From NCBI GenBank assembly GCA_032161045.1, contig JAVHTH010000014.1: a stretch of DNA of 64,000 bases. The stretch is one strand, 5' to 3'. Origin of the DNA: Fervidibacter sinensis (GTDB lineage: Bacteria; Armatimonadota; Fervidibacteria; Fervidibacterales; Fervidibacteraceae). Positions within the stretch are counted from its first letter, which is position 1, and every line of letters begins with the position of its first letter. Of the stretch, positions 9,103 through 18,541 are shown one piece after another. The translations under genes and the position numbers were made by a program. Under the pieces are notes generated by a model that saw only the letters and a program-made list of their open reading frames with translations, had not been told where the DNA came from and did no database searches.

Positions 9103-11055
9103 ATGGTGACACCACAAACTCCTATACTGGGGCAAATCATTGAGACGGCTCGGCGAGAACGAGTTCGCATACACACTTTTGTTGTCGCAGCGTTGTTGCT
9201 TCCTTTCAACGCCTATTGGGTCGGCTGGATGGAAGCGGTCAAGTGGACTGGTCACCCGACCACTTACTCGCTTTACTTCAACACCGTCTTGGCGTTGCTC
9301 TTCCTTTTTGCCTTTACGGAAGCCGTTAAAAAGTTAACGGGTTGGGTTATCTTCAACCGCAGTGAACTCATGGTGCTTTACTTCGCCTTGGGTGTTGGCA
9401 GTGCACTCGTTGGGCATGACCAATCGCAAGTGCTGCTTTCGGTCATCGGTCACACCCACTATTTCAAATCTCCGACAAACCGTTACGAAGAACTCATCTT
9501 CCCCCATTTGCCTCAGTGGCTCATAGTCACTGACGAGGCTGCTTTGCGTGACCTTTACATCGGCAACTCTTCGGTTTGGACGAAGCAAAATTTCTTTGCG
9601 TGGTTTCGCCCGCTCCTGTGGTGGTGGCTTTTCTGGGGCGCAATGCTTGCAGTTTTCCTTGGTTTGAGCGTTATCCTTATCCCACAATGGGTTCGTCACG
9701 AGAAACTTTCCTTCCCCCTCGCCCGCTTCCCACTATACCTGACGGACAAAAGCCTCTATCGCAGCAAACTCTTTTGGTGGGGTTTTGCGGTTCCAGCGTT
9801 TGTTAACACCTTGAACAACTTGAGCGTCGTTGTTTCGCCCGCCTTCCCAATGATGCACACTCACCGAATTGACTTGGGACAGTTCATCACAAGTTTTCCA
9901 TGGAACGCCCTCGGCTGGACTCCATTGAACTTCTTCCCGTTCGCCATCGGCATCGGCTTTCTCCTGCCCCTTGACTTGTTGTTCTCAAGTTGGTTCTTCT
10001 ACCTCGTCTGGAAGTTCCAGCGAGTTATCGTTGCTGCGCTCGGTTACCCGACAGGCGGTTTTGGCAACCCGCCATACCCGCATGAGCAATCGTTTGGGGC
10101 ATATGTAGGTTTAGCGCTGCTTGTTCTTTGGACGGCAAGGCAGCATCTCGTTCACTCTTTGCGGGCAGCATTTGGTTCAAGTGCCCATGAGAAGTTCATA
10201 CTCAACCCTCGTTGGGCTTGGTTGCTCGTTGGAATTGGGCTTACAATCTTGCTTGCTTTTAGCATCGTGGCTGGGATGCAATGGTGGGCAGCAATTCTGT
10301 TCTTCATCGGCTACTTGAGCGTTTCAGTGACGGTCTCAAGGGTTAGGGGTGAATTTGGCTCCCCAGTTCACGATTTGCACTTCGCTAACCCGGGCTCGGT
10401 CATGGTTCAGTTGGTCGGAACTCAACCCTTTACACCCAAAACCTTGACAGTTTTCACACTTTACTATTGGTTCAACCGCGCTCACAGGAGTCACCCAATG
10501 CCGACAGCGATGGAAGGACTGGTCATTGGCGAACAGTTGGGACAAAGCAAGCCAATGTGGCGGGCACTTTGGCTTGCGGTTTTGATTGGAATGCCATCTG
10601 CCTGTTATGCTTTGCTTGAGCCTTACTACCGCTTGGGTGCTGATACCGCTCAAGTTGGTGGTGCTCAAAGGTGGTTCGGTTGGGAAGCGTTTAACAACTA
10701 CCTGCTACCTTGGTTGACTGCCGGACATAAACTCAACTGGGGAGCAATCGGCTTCACTGCAGGTGGCTTTTTGTTCGTTTGGCTTCTTTACTTGCTGAGG
10801 GTCTACTGGATTGGCTCCCCCTTTCATCCTGTTGGCTATGCGATTTCGGGGACATGGTCAATGGAGATGGTTTGGTTTCCACTCTTTCTCGCTTGGCTTG
10901 CAAAGGCGTTAGTGCTCCGCTACGGGACCTTCCGAGACTATTACAACATCAGCGAGTTTTTCATCGGTTTGGTCATTGGCGACTTCGTCAGCGGCGGCTT
11001 ATGGAATGTCTACGGGACAATCGTCGGGCGAGAAGTTTATCGGTTCAACGAGTAA
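9103..11055 (+). CDS. Large polytopic membrane protein, DUF6785/DUF6784-like
   Basis: About 650 residues with roughly 12-14 hydrophobic helices (for example VVAALLLPFNAYWVGW, LLWWWLFWGAMLAVF and WLLVGIGLTILLAFSI). The layout, including FNRSELMVLYFALGVG after the second helix and a long cytosolic-looking middle, resembles the DUF6785 + DUF6784 membrane proteins of Planctomycetes and Armatimonadota, which have no known function. The longest frame starts at TTG 9043 inside the prepilin stop region; I chose ATG 9103, with GGGAG about 10 bases upstream. It sits between a prepilin-like gene and an arabinofuranosidase. A transport role for released sugars is possible but unsupported. Confidence 0.6.
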   Translation: MVTPQTPILGQIIETARRERVRIHTFVVAALLLPFNAYWVGWMEAVKWTGHPTTYSLYFNTVLALLFLFAFTEAVKKLTGWVIFNRSELMVLYFALGVGSALVGHDQSQVLLSVIGHTHYFKSPTNRYEELIFPHLPQWLIVTDEAALRDLYIGNSSVWTKQNFFAWFRPLLWWWLFWGAMLAVFLGLSVILIPQWVRHEKLSFPLARFPLYLTDKSLYRSKLFWWGFAVPAFVNTLNNLSVVVSPAFPMMHTHRIDLGQFITSFPWNALGWTPLNFFPFAIGIGFLLPLDLLFSSWFFYLVWKFQRVIVAALGYPTGGFGNPPYPHEQSFGAYVGLALLVLWTARQHLVHSLRAAFGSSAHEKFILNPRWAWLLVGIGLTILLAFSIVAGMQWWAAILFFIGYLSVSVTVSRVRGEFGSPVHDLHFANPGSVMVQLVGTQPFTPKTLTVFTLYYWFNRAHRSHPMPTAMEGLVIGEQLGQSKPMWRALWLAVLIGMPSACYALLEPYYRLGADTAQVGGAQRWFGWEAFNNYLLPWLTAGHKLNWGAIGFTAGGFLFVWLLYLLRVYWIGSPFHPVGYAISGTWSMEMVWFPLFLAWLAKALVLRYGTFRDYYNISEFFIGLVIGDFVSGGLWNVYGTIVGREVYRFNE

Positions 11056-11120
11056 ATGGGGATTTGCTGTGTCAGAATTTTATGCGCTTAACGGCACTTG
11101 CGTGAAAACAAAGATGAGAT

Positions 11121-13619
11121 GTGGATTTTGTAACGGGGGCGAAACTGGTGGCTCAAAACTTAACTCTGTTGTTAGGGGTGTTGACGGCTATGTGGATGGA
11201 AGAGTTTAAGGGAGCACAACTGAGCGAGCGTTGGCGATGGGTTGCTCCTGTTGGCGGAAGTTACGAGTTGCGCGATGGTTGGCTCGTGATCTCTGTGCCT
11301 GAGCGTGAAAAAGGATTTGACCACTGGAGCGGAACTTTCAATGCCCCAATGTTGCTCACCAATTTGCCCGATGGCGATTGGGCAGCGGAAACAAAAGTGC
11401 AAGTTTCTGATTACGCACCTGACAGTGATTTCCATGTCGGCATGGCTATCGCCGTTTCGGAACGCTACTTGTGGCTTTGGGGTATCTTTTACAGCGCGAC
11501 GGTTTGGAAAATGGAACGCCCTGAACTTTGGCTTGAACGGACACAGGAGTCGGCTTTGCTGCGAATTCCGCTGCAAAGCACAACTGTCAACCTTCGCGTT
11601 GAGAGGCGGGGATGGTGGCTTCACTTCTTCTGGCGAACCGATGAACAAAGCGAGTGGCAAGAGGCAGGCAAATCCCTCATTTGGTTTGCGCCCAAACAAA
11701 TTGGGTTAATTGTCAAGACCTTTGGTAAAGGGAGACCGCTTTCTGTCAGTTTCAGCCACTTTAAACTTGAGCCGCTTGAAAGCACCACAGGTTCACTTGA
11801 AGCAAGGGTCACTGTCAACCCGCGTCGGAAACTTAACGAAATCAACTCGCTCATTTACGGGCAATTCATTGAGCACTTGGGACGGTGCATTTACGGTGGC
11901 ATTTGGGCTGAGATGTTGCAAAACCGAAAGATGCACGGCTCAGTTCAGGAGAACGGGGTTGTTGAGGGTTGGCAGCCTTTCGGTAAAAACGCCAAATGGT
12001 ATGCCGACAATGTTGACTTTTTCGTTGGTGGGCAATCGCAGGTGATTGAAGGCACAGGAGCAAGCGAACACGGCATCGCACAAGGTGGTTTAGATTTGTT
12101 GCCCAAAGGTTATGTTGGGCGCGTGATTGTCAAGGGTGAAGGCGTCAAAGAAGTCTCCGTCAGTTTGCGTAAGGACGGGAAAGTGTTGGTATCTCAAACA
12201 CTCAAAGGCGTGACAGGTAAGTGGAAGAAGTTGCAGTTCCGCTTGACTGTCAAAGAAGCGGTGAACGATGCTCAATTCGTCATCTCGTTCAGCGGCAAAG
12301 GCAAGTTGTGGGTTGGCGCGGCATCGTTGATGCCCGCCGACAATGTTGACGGTATGCGAAAGGATGTGCTTGATGCCATTAAGGACATCAAACCGCCAAT
12401 CGTTCGTTGGCCCGGCGGCAACTTTGTTTCTGGCTACGATTGGCGCGACGGCATCGGCGACCCCGACTTGCGTCCACCTCGTTGGGATCGGGCATGGGGA
12501 GCGTGGGAGTGGAACGATTTCGGCACCGACGAGTTCATCAAGTTCTGCAAATACATCGGCGCAGAACCTTACATCTGCACCAACGCGGGTGAAGGTTATG
12601 AACACGAAGCAGCGGATTGGATGCGATATTGCAAGGAGAAAGGCTACAAGGTCCGCTATTGGGGCATCGGCAACGAGATGTATGGTCACTGGCAATTGGG
12701 ACATTTGGACGCCACCAAGTATGCGTTGAAGGCGATTTTGTTTGCAAAAGAGATGCGCAAAGTCATGCCCAATGCAAGGCTTATCGCCGTCGGCGTAGAC
12801 GGAGGTGGTTGGGGCAACTGGAACGCAATCGTGACAAAAATTGCAGGTGCTCACTTTGATCTAATTGCCCCGCACTACTACCAAGGTTATAACCCCAACG
12901 ACGACCCTTGCCAGATTTATAACATTATCGCTGGCTCACCTGTGCATATTGAGCGGATGTTGAGAGAAACTTTCGCTATCGTTGAGCACAATAAACCAAA
13001 GGGGAAACGAATTACGCTGGCGTTTGACGAGTGGAATGTTTGGGAGCCGACGCAAACTGTTGAGAACGGGCTTGAAAGTTTCTATTCGCTCCGCGACGGC
13101 ATCTTCGCTGCGGGCGTATTCCACGCAATGCACAGGTGCGGCGATTTCGTTGAGTTGGCATGTTTGGCTCAAACTGTCAATGTGCTGGGGGCATTAAGGA
13201 CGAACCAAACACAAGTTGTCAAGACGCCGATTTACTGGGCATTTTGGATTTATGTCCGCAACACCGGCAAGTGGCGAGTTGCTTGCGATGTTGACTGCCC
13301 TGTCGGAACGACGCCCGTCGGTGGGGAAACTCCTGTCGTGGATGCTTCGGCGACCTTGAGCGAAGACGGCAAAACACTGTTTGTCGCTCTCATCAATCGC
13401 CACCCAGAAAGCGATGTTGCAGTGCACTTAGACTTGGGCAACTTCAAAGCGAAGCCGACAGTTCAGATGTGGCGACTTTGGAGTGAGCACTTCACCGACA
13501 CCAACACCTTCATTGAACCCGAAAAAGTCAAGCCAATAGAGCAAACGATTTCCGCCAGCGAACTTTCCAACCTTGTCTTGCCTCGCCATTCCGTCACCGT
13601 CTTACGAATTGAGCGGTAG
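11121..13619 (+). CDS. GH51 alpha-L-arabinofuranosidase with N-terminal beta-sandwich
   Basis: Retaining enzyme that removes arabinofuranosyl side chains from arabinan or arabinoxylan. Residues about 30-228 look like a concanavalin-type lectin sandwich. The GH51 part starts about 235 (IYGQFIEHLGRCIYGGIW, a family hallmark), with acid/base E519 in GIGNEMYG and nucleophile E637 in AFDEWNVW, and ends in the usual C-terminal beta domain. 832 residues is longer than the typical 500-650 because of the added domain. The frame begins at GTG 11121; an ATG at 11190 is an alternative. Residues 11-26 are hydrophobic, a weak export signal. Confidence 0.9.
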   Translation: MDFVTGAKLVAQNLTLLLGVLTAMWMEEFKGAQLSERWRWVAPVGGSYELRDGWLVISVPEREKGFDHWSGTFNAPMLLTNLPDGDWAAETKVQVSDYAPDSDFHVGMAIAVSERYLWLWGIFYSATVWKMERPELWLERTQESALLRIPLQSTTVNLRVERRGWWLHFFWRTDEQSEWQEAGKSLIWFAPKQIGLIVKTFGKGRPLSVSFSHFKLEPLESTTGSLEARVTVNPRRKLNEINSLIYGQFIEHLGRCIYGGIWAEMLQNRKMHGSVQENGVVEGWQPFGKNAKWYADNVDFFVGGQSQVIEGTGASEHGIAQGGLDLLPKGYVGRVIVKGEGVKEVSVSLRKDGKVLVSQTLKGVTGKWKKLQFRLTVKEAVNDAQFVISFSGKGKLWVGAASLMPADNVDGMRKDVLDAIKDIKPPIVRWPGGNFVSGYDWRDGIGDPDLRPPRWDRAWGAWEWNDFGTDEFIKFCKYIGAEPYICTNAGEGYEHEAADWMRYCKEKGYKVRYWGIGNEMYGHWQLGHLDATKYALKAILFAKEMRKVMPNARLIAVGVDGGGWGNWNAIVTKIAGAHFDLIAPHYYQGYNPNDDPCQIYNIIAGSPVHIERMLRETFAIVEHNKPKGKRITLAFDEWNVWEPTQTVENGLESFYSLRDGIFAAGVFHAMHRCGDFVELACLAQTVNVLGALRTNQTQVVKTPIYWAFWIYVRNTGKWRVACDVDCPVGTTPVGGETPVVDASATLSEDGKTLFVALINRHPESDVAVHLDLGNFKAKPTVQMWRLWSEHFTDTNTFIEPEKVKPIEQTISASELSNLVLPRHSVTVLRIER

Positions 13620-13655
13620 CAAATTCGCTAACCTGTTTGGGTTCATCTAATTGCG

Positions 13656-13686
13656 GCGCCGGGGTTCAACCCGGCGCTATGTTTTT
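13656..13686. terminator. Probable terminator between convergent genes
   Basis: GCGCCGGG (13656-13663) pairs perfectly with CCCGGCGC (13670-13677) around a short loop and is followed by a T run at 13682-13686. It lies just after the arabinofuranosidase and before the 3' end of nurA on the other strand. Confidence 0.6.
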
Positions 13687-13756
13687 GTCAATGGCCATTG
13701 GCTAATGGGGTTTCTGCACAATTTTCTGCCGTGCAGAATGAAACTGCGCCATAAAA

Positions 13757-14929
13757 TCACACCGCCGGTGTTCGCTTTGCCATCAATTTGAAGGTCATGC
13801 TGACTTTGAACCCCTGCCGAATCAAGGCAGCCTCAAGCATTTCATAGAACAACTCGCGTTCGGCTCCTCGGACGACAGCCTGTTCGTGCGCTTCAGCAAG
13901 GGCGATAGGGTAACCTCGCCCCTTTTGTGCTTGGTCGTAAACAACCGCGTGAACCAAATTGAGCGCTTCTTCGTTCTCAGCAACCCATTTAGGAATCTCA
14001 ACGCGGGCAATTTCCAAACCTGCGTGCAAATAGAAGAATCCAATCTGGTGCTCGCCATATTCGGCAAGGATTTGTGAACTGCTCCAAAACACCGACGAGC
14101 GTTCGCCCGGCTTAAGCAACCGCTCAAAAAGGTGGATGTCGGCAACGCCTTCAATCACGGCACAAGGTGGATGTTTGCCGTCTCTTATCCAGTCGCATTT
14201 GTCACAGTTTGCGAAGTCATATCTGCAAAGTCCGACCCTGAGCGAGTTGATGACATCGGTGCTCCCCGGCGCGCTTATATAGCCCACAATCGGGACTTTC
14301 AAATCCCGCAAAATGTCAAGCATCCTCAGGAAGCGACGGAGCATGATTGCTCGGAAATCAGCAGGTTTACCCTCAAGTGTCCACAAAATCAATGTCCCGT
14401 CAAGCAAAGCGACCGCAGGTCTGAACTTCCAACTCCTTGCGAGCCTGACCAACTCTTCAACTTCCATCAAGTGTCTCTTGACAGAAACTATTTCTTCGCT
14501 GACGAGGACTCTTCTCCCTCCCCATCGCTGATACAAGTCACCTTCGCGGTAGAATAAATGCGGTCGGTTGCCCAAATGCGGGCGGGCATCAATGCCGTAG
14601 GGTAAGGTGACAGAGCCGATGTTTATCAGGTAGCAGAGCATCGCTTCGTGTCGGTCGGGGAAAATTTGTGAGCCGTCGGAAGCGAAAACGAGCCACCGTT
14701 CAGGACGAGGTGGCAATGGGAAAACCTGCGACGGTGGGTTGTCAAATTTCGCCACCAACCAAGAGGTTTTGCTACCTGCAATTTTTGAAGCGAGGTGGTG
14801 ATAGCCAGCAACCCAACGCTTAGCCTCCTGAACAGCGATACCGACCTTCTGCCCGAAATCTGGTTTGCGAATTGCTTGTTCCTCAACCATCCTTGCCAAT
14901 TGCCTTTGAACTTCCGCTAAGTTCAGCAT
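13757..14929 (-). CDS. nurA: NurA domain DNA nuclease
   Basis: NurA is a Mn-dependent 5'-3' nuclease that acts with the HerA translocase in DNA end resection in archaea and thermophilic bacteria. The acidic active-site motifs are visible: FASDGSQIFPDRH (about residue 87) and VALLDGTLILW (about 178). VGYISAPGSTDVINSLR follows at about 225. 390 residues, normal for the family. ATG 14927-14929 follows AGGTGA. No herA is adjacent, so the pair must be split or the partner lies outside the window. It is an isolated gene, convergent with the arabinofuranosidase. Confidence 0.85.
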   Translation of the reverse strand: MLNLAEVQRQLARMVEEQAIRKPDFGQKVGIAVQEAKRWVAGYHHLASKIAGSKTSWLVAKFDNPPSQVFPLPPRPERWLVFASDGSQIFPDRHEAMLCYLINIGSVTLPYGIDARPHLGNRPHLFYREGDLYQRWGGRRVLVSEEIVSVKRHLMEVEELVRLARSWKFRPAVALLDGTLILWTLEGKPADFRAIMLRRFLRMLDILRDLKVPIVGYISAPGSTDVINSLRVGLCRYDFANCDKCDWIRDGKHPPCAVIEGVADIHLFERLLKPGERSSVFWSSSQILAEYGEHQIGFFYLHAGLEIARVEIPKWVAENEEALNLVHAVVYDQAQKGRGYPIALAEAHEQAVVRGAERELFYEMLEAALIRQGFKVSMTFKLMAKRTPAV

Positions 14930-14990
14930 GGCAAATCACCTATTCCGCAATGATGGCAAATCCCAACCATGCGACGGAAAAATCATTTCA

Positions 14991-15046
14991 CTGGAGGGCG
15001 AGGCTCCTGCCGAGCCAAAAGATCTCATCACAGGTTCGCCCTCCAG
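14991..15046. repeat. Palindrome with 11-base perfect arms
   Basis: CTGGAGGGCGA (14991-15001) and TCGCCCTCCAG (15036-15046) form a perfect inverted repeat around GGCTCCTGCCGAGCC. It belongs to the CTCCTGCC-core repeats also seen at 40781-40865 and lies between the start of nurA and the 3' end of the polyprenyl synthase. Confidence 0.6.
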
Positions 15047-15052
15047 AGTTCC

Positions 15053-16084
15053 TTAAATCCTCCTGTGCACGATGAACTTCGTTACGCGTTCAAGCAAAGA
15101 AAAGGCTTGCTTGGAACTTTCGTGATTGAGGGCAGCCATTTGCAAATTCGCCAATGCTCGGTCAGCGAAAGTTTTTGCCACTGCGCGGGTCTTCTCCAAA
15201 ATGCCCTGCTCCCTCGCAAATTGAGCCAGTTCGGCAACTTCCTTTGGGGTGATGGCATGTTCGGAGATTCTCTTCTCCCAAATTTTCCGTTCGTTTTCGG
15301 CGAGTGAGTCAAGGGCGTATCGGACTGGGAGCGTGATTTTCCCTTCAAGCAAGTCGCTACCAACAGGTTTGCCGATCTCCTCAACCGAACCCTCCAAATC
15401 CAGCACATCGTCAACAATCTGGAAGGCAATGCCTAAGTTCCGACCGAACGATTCCAAAGCGCTAATAATTTGACCGTCAGCGCCAACTGACATCACACCA
15501 ATTTTGCACGCAGCAGCCATCAACTCGGCGGTTTTCAAGCGGGCGATTTCTATGCACTGGAATTCGGTGATGTAGGGGTTGAACGCCAGTTGTAGTTCAA
15601 GGACCTCTCCTTCGCAGACTTGACTTGATGTGTGAGCCATCGTTCGGATGACCTCAATGTCTCCGTCTTTCGCAAGTATGTTGAAAGCCGCCGCATACAA
15701 AAAATCTCCGCACATAACTGCCGCCTCGTTTCCCCAAAGCGTGTGCACGGCGGCGCGACCTCTCCTTATCTCTGCCTTGTCAATGACATCATCGTGAATG
15801 AGCGTGGCGGTGTGCATTAACTCAACCGCTGCCGCGAAAGCGATTGTCCGCGAATTTATTCCGCCGACAAACTGAGCGCTCAATATTGTCAAGGCTGGTC
15901 GCAGCCTTTTGCCACCAGCGGAAAGCAAGTGCAAAGCCATTGCGGTCATGTCCTGAACTGGGGATTGAACCGCTTGTTGGAGAATTTCCTCCACCTGCTC
16001 CATCGGTTTTTCAAGGAAGTCAAAAACTTCCGTCAACGCATCGTTCCATTTGGTGCTCAGAACCATCCTTTGGAAGCCCTTCAT
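15053..16084 (-). CDS. Trans-polyprenyl diphosphate synthase
   Basis: Elongates allylic diphosphates with isopentenyl diphosphate to make the side chain of menaquinone or another long prenyl chain. Both aspartate-rich motifs are present: LIHDDVIDKAEIRRG (first, about residue 92) and QIVDDVLDLEG (second, about 220). GGKRLRPALTIL near 57 is the substrate-binding start of the fold. 343 residues, typical of long-chain synthases such as IspB/HepT; the product length cannot be read safely. The ATG at 16082-16084 follows GAGGGATGAAGG. It is downstream of ndk and nuoN in the same direction, consistent with a respiratory-quinone role. Confidence 0.9.
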   Translation of the reverse strand: MKGFQRMVLSTKWNDALTEVFDFLEKPMEQVEEILQQAVQSPVQDMTAMALHLLSAGGKRLRPALTILSAQFVGGINSRTIAFAAAVELMHTATLIHDDVIDKAEIRRGRAAVHTLWGNEAAVMCGDFLYAAAFNILAKDGDIEVIRTMAHTSSQVCEGEVLELQLAFNPYITEFQCIEIARLKTAELMAAACKIGVMSVGADGQIISALESFGRNLGIAFQIVDDVLDLEGSVEEIGKPVGSDLLEGKITLPVRYALDSLAENERKIWEKRISEHAITPKEVAELAQFAREQGILEKTRAVAKTFADRALANLQMAALNHESSKQAFSLLERVTKFIVHRRI

Positions 16085-16129
16085 GAGCCTTCATCCCTCG
16101 TTTTGGTCGCAAGCAACCTGCTTCAAAGT

Positions 16130-16588
16130 TTAGCGCCCGTGAATCCATTCTTCATCGCACTTTCGGTAGGCGAAAATTTCGTCATCGTTGAAGAACAACT
16201 TTATCTCGCGTTCGGCGTTTTCGGGTGAATCAGCGCCATGAATTAGGTTCATGGTTTTTGTGCAAGCGAAATCGCCGCGAATTGAACCCGGCGTCGCCTC
16301 TGTCGGCTCTAAAGCGCCCATCATCGTCCGAACGATGGCTATCGCGTTTTCGCCCTCCCAAACCATCGCCACAACCGGACCGCTGGTGATGAAGGCGATT
16401 AAGTCGTCAAAGAAAGGTTTGCCTTTGTGCATCTCGTAATGTCTTTCCGCCAGTTCGCGGTTGAGCCAAAGCATTTTCAAACCGACAAGTTTCAACCCTT
16501 TGCGTTCCAACCTGCTGATGATTTCCCCAACCAATCCCCTTTGAACGCCGTCGGGTTTGACCATGACGAAAGTCCGCTCGCGAGCCAA
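16130..16588 (-). CDS. ndk: Nucleoside diphosphate kinase
   Basis: Transfers the gamma phosphate of ATP to NDPs through a phosphohistidine. MVKPDGVQRGL near residue 9 and the catalytic H117 in NLIHGADS are diagnostic; 152 residues is slightly longer than the usual 140-150. Thirteen bases separate it from the upstream nuoN stop, so the two are probably co-transcribed, with the polyprenyl synthase 45 bases downstream. Confidence 0.95.
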   Translation of the reverse strand: MARERTFVMVKPDGVQRGLVGEIISRLERKGLKLVGLKMLWLNRELAERHYEMHKGKPFFDDLIAFITSGPVVAMVWEGENAIAIVRTMMGALEPTEATPGSIRGDFACTKTMNLIHGADSPENAEREIKLFFNDDEIFAYRKCDEEWIHGR

Positions 16589-16600
16589 TTTTAATCCCTC

Positions 16601-18166
16601 CTAACGGCTGACGAGTCTGACGATATCGTAAAGCGAATTTTGCGCCCACTGAAATGCTGGGTTGACAAAAATCCCCAAGATGAACGCCCCTAAAACGCCA
16701 ATGACAGCAGTGCCGTTAACGAGGAAAGGAGCGGTCACAGGTTCAACTCTTCTCGGTTGCAGGAAGAACATGCGACGAACCACTTCCAAGTAGTATGCCG
16801 CTGAGATGACACTGTTGATGACGCCAGCAATTGCCAGCCAAGCCAAGCCAGACTTGATGGCTGCACCGAAAAGAAAGAATTTGCCGAAGAAACCCGCAAG
16901 CGGCGGGATGCCAATGAGCGACAGGAAAGCAATAGTGAGCATGGTAGCAGCCAAAGGAGAGCGTTGAGCCAAACCGTCATAGTCTTCAATTTCCGACGAG
17001 CCAAGCGAATGTTCAACCCAGATGATCACTGCAAACGCTGCCATGTTGGCAAAGGTGTAGCCGAGGACAAAATAGAGGATGCCGGGCAATCCCATGTCTG
17101 TTGCTTGTGCCGTTTTACTTCCTGTCAAGATCGCCCAATCGGCGGGTGTGAAGGCGGCGATTCCGATGAGCAAGTAGCCAACTTGGGCGATTGAAGAGTA
17201 AGCCATCAGCCGCTTGATGTTTCGCTGCCAAAGTGCACCTAAGTTCCCGAAAGTCATGGTCACTAAAGCAAGGAACGCAAGAACGATTTGCCAACCCGTG
17301 CTTGCTGGTCCGAACCCCGCCGCTAAAACTCGCAGGAAGGCAGCCATCCCCGCAGCTTTTGAGGCAACGGACAAAAACGCGGTAATTGGTGTAGGCGCTC
17401 CTTCATATGCGTCGGGCGCCCAACCGTGAACGGGAACCATTGAAACTTTAAAGCCCAACATAGCCAACATGAGCAAAAGCCCGAGAAGCGTGAATGGGTG
17501 AACGCCAAACGCTGCTCCCCTTTCTCCCAAACTCGGGGTCAATTTCTCGGCAATTTCGTAAAGTTGGGTCGTGCCGGTTGTCCCGTAGACCAGAGACATC
17601 CCGTAAAGGGCTACTGCGGTCGTCGTTGCACCGACAAGAAAATACTTCAAGCCAGCCTCGCTGCTCTTTGGGTCATCGCGCATGTAAGCGGCAAGGATGT
17701 ATGAAGCGATAGAGGCAAACTCAATTGCGAGAAAGAGCGTTATCAACTCAACAGCCGAAGCCATGAAACAAAGGGCGATGACGGCAAAAACGAGAATGCC
17801 GTAAAATTCGGCGCGGGCAAACCAAATCCGTCGCTCAGCGTAATCAACGGTTACAAGCGCAACAAGCAACGCTCCGATGAGGATTGCGAACTTGAAAAAG
17901 ACAGCCAACCTGTCGGCGGCGAAAGCAGTAACCAGCCAAACAACAATCCTTTGCGATTGCTCAGGTTCAGCGCCGGGCATTGGCAACTTGTTAATTTGCC
18001 ATCCAAGCAGAACCAATGCGCCCAAGAAGGCAAAGATTGTCAATAGCCCGTAATTTCGTTTGGGCAGGCGAGGGAAAATCATGTCAAGGGTGAAAATGAG
18101 GAAGCCTAAAAACGCCAGCCACAACTCAGACGCCATCTTCTCCCACAACGCTTGCCAAACTGTCAC
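16601..18166 (-). CDS. nuoN: NADH-quinone oxidoreductase subunit N
   Basis: Antiporter-like proton-pumping membrane subunit of respiratory complex I. 521 residues with about 14 hydrophobic helices; AAGLKYFLVGATTTAVALYG-like and KAAGMAAFLRVL segments match NuoN/NuoM/NuoL proteins, with the conserved Lys residues of the pumping channel in GLKYFLVGA and SVASKAAGMA. The frame starts at GTG 18164-18166 (MTVWQALWEKM); a later ATG at 18136 is possible. nuoN normally ends a nuoA-N operon, but here the upstream side is a repeat-bearing gap and a divergent gene, so it is detached from other nuo genes. A homologous antiporter subunit of another complex is the main alternative. Confidence 0.88.
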   Translation of the reverse strand: MTVWQALWEKMASELWLAFLGFLIFTLDMIFPRLPKRNYGLLTIFAFLGALVLLGWQINKLPMPGAEPEQSQRIVVWLVTAFAADRLAVFFKFAILIGALLVALVTVDYAERRIWFARAEFYGILVFAVIALCFMASAVELITLFLAIEFASIASYILAAYMRDDPKSSEAGLKYFLVGATTTAVALYGMSLVYGTTGTTQLYEIAEKLTPSLGERGAAFGVHPFTLLGLLLMLAMLGFKVSMVPVHGWAPDAYEGAPTPITAFLSVASKAAGMAAFLRVLAAGFGPASTGWQIVLAFLALVTMTFGNLGALWQRNIKRLMAYSSIAQVGYLLIGIAAFTPADWAILTGSKTAQATDMGLPGILYFVLGYTFANMAAFAVIIWVEHSLGSSEIEDYDGLAQRSPLAATMLTIAFLSLIGIPPLAGFFGKFFLFGAAIKSGLAWLAIAGVINSVISAAYYLEVVRRMFFLQPRRVEPVTAPFLVNGTAVIGVLGAFILGIFVNPAFQWAQNSLYDIVRLVSR

Positions 18167-18261
18167 GCGCTATCACGCTCCCAACCAAGTGGCTCCATTG
18201 TCGGTAAGTGATGACACTTCATCTCCTCGGGGCAAGCCTCTGGCTTGCCGAATTTTTTCTT

Positions 18262-18323
18262 GTAGGGCAGGGTTTTACACCCTGCCGACAATTTTTTCGG
18301 CGCGGTGTAAAACCGCACCCTAC
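18262..18323. repeat. Composite palindrome in a 375-base divergent gap
   Basis: GTAGGGCAGGGTTTTACAC with its CCCTGCC half, then GGCGCGGTGTAAAACCGC and a final CCCTAC. This is the inverted orientation of the 65-base units at 5737-5885. CATTAAGCCGAATTT follows directly, the same linker as at 27340-27360. GGCAAGCCTCTGGCTTGCC at about 18230-18250 forms a further hairpin. The remainder of 18167-18541, between nuoN and a divergent gene, holds no visible gene. Confidence 0.75.
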
Positions 18324-18541
18324 ATTAAGCCGAATTTCATCTCGGCTCGGCAGTAGCCGAGCCATCCGAACTCGCCAAATTTCGCTTTCGGTCAGGCAAA
18401 AGCACAACCATCCAGTATGAATCCAAGCATCAAAGCAATTTAGCAACACGCGGTTTGATTTTAGCGCACATCTTCATCAATCGCTTAGAGGGAGTTTCGG
18501 CATGAAAACATTTTGCGCCAAAATGTGTGTGAAAGCGTAGG

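Noticed and set aside
12090..12854. 254-residue minus-strand open frame
   Set aside because: It is antisense to the GH51 gene, which has clear catalytic motifs in this stretch.
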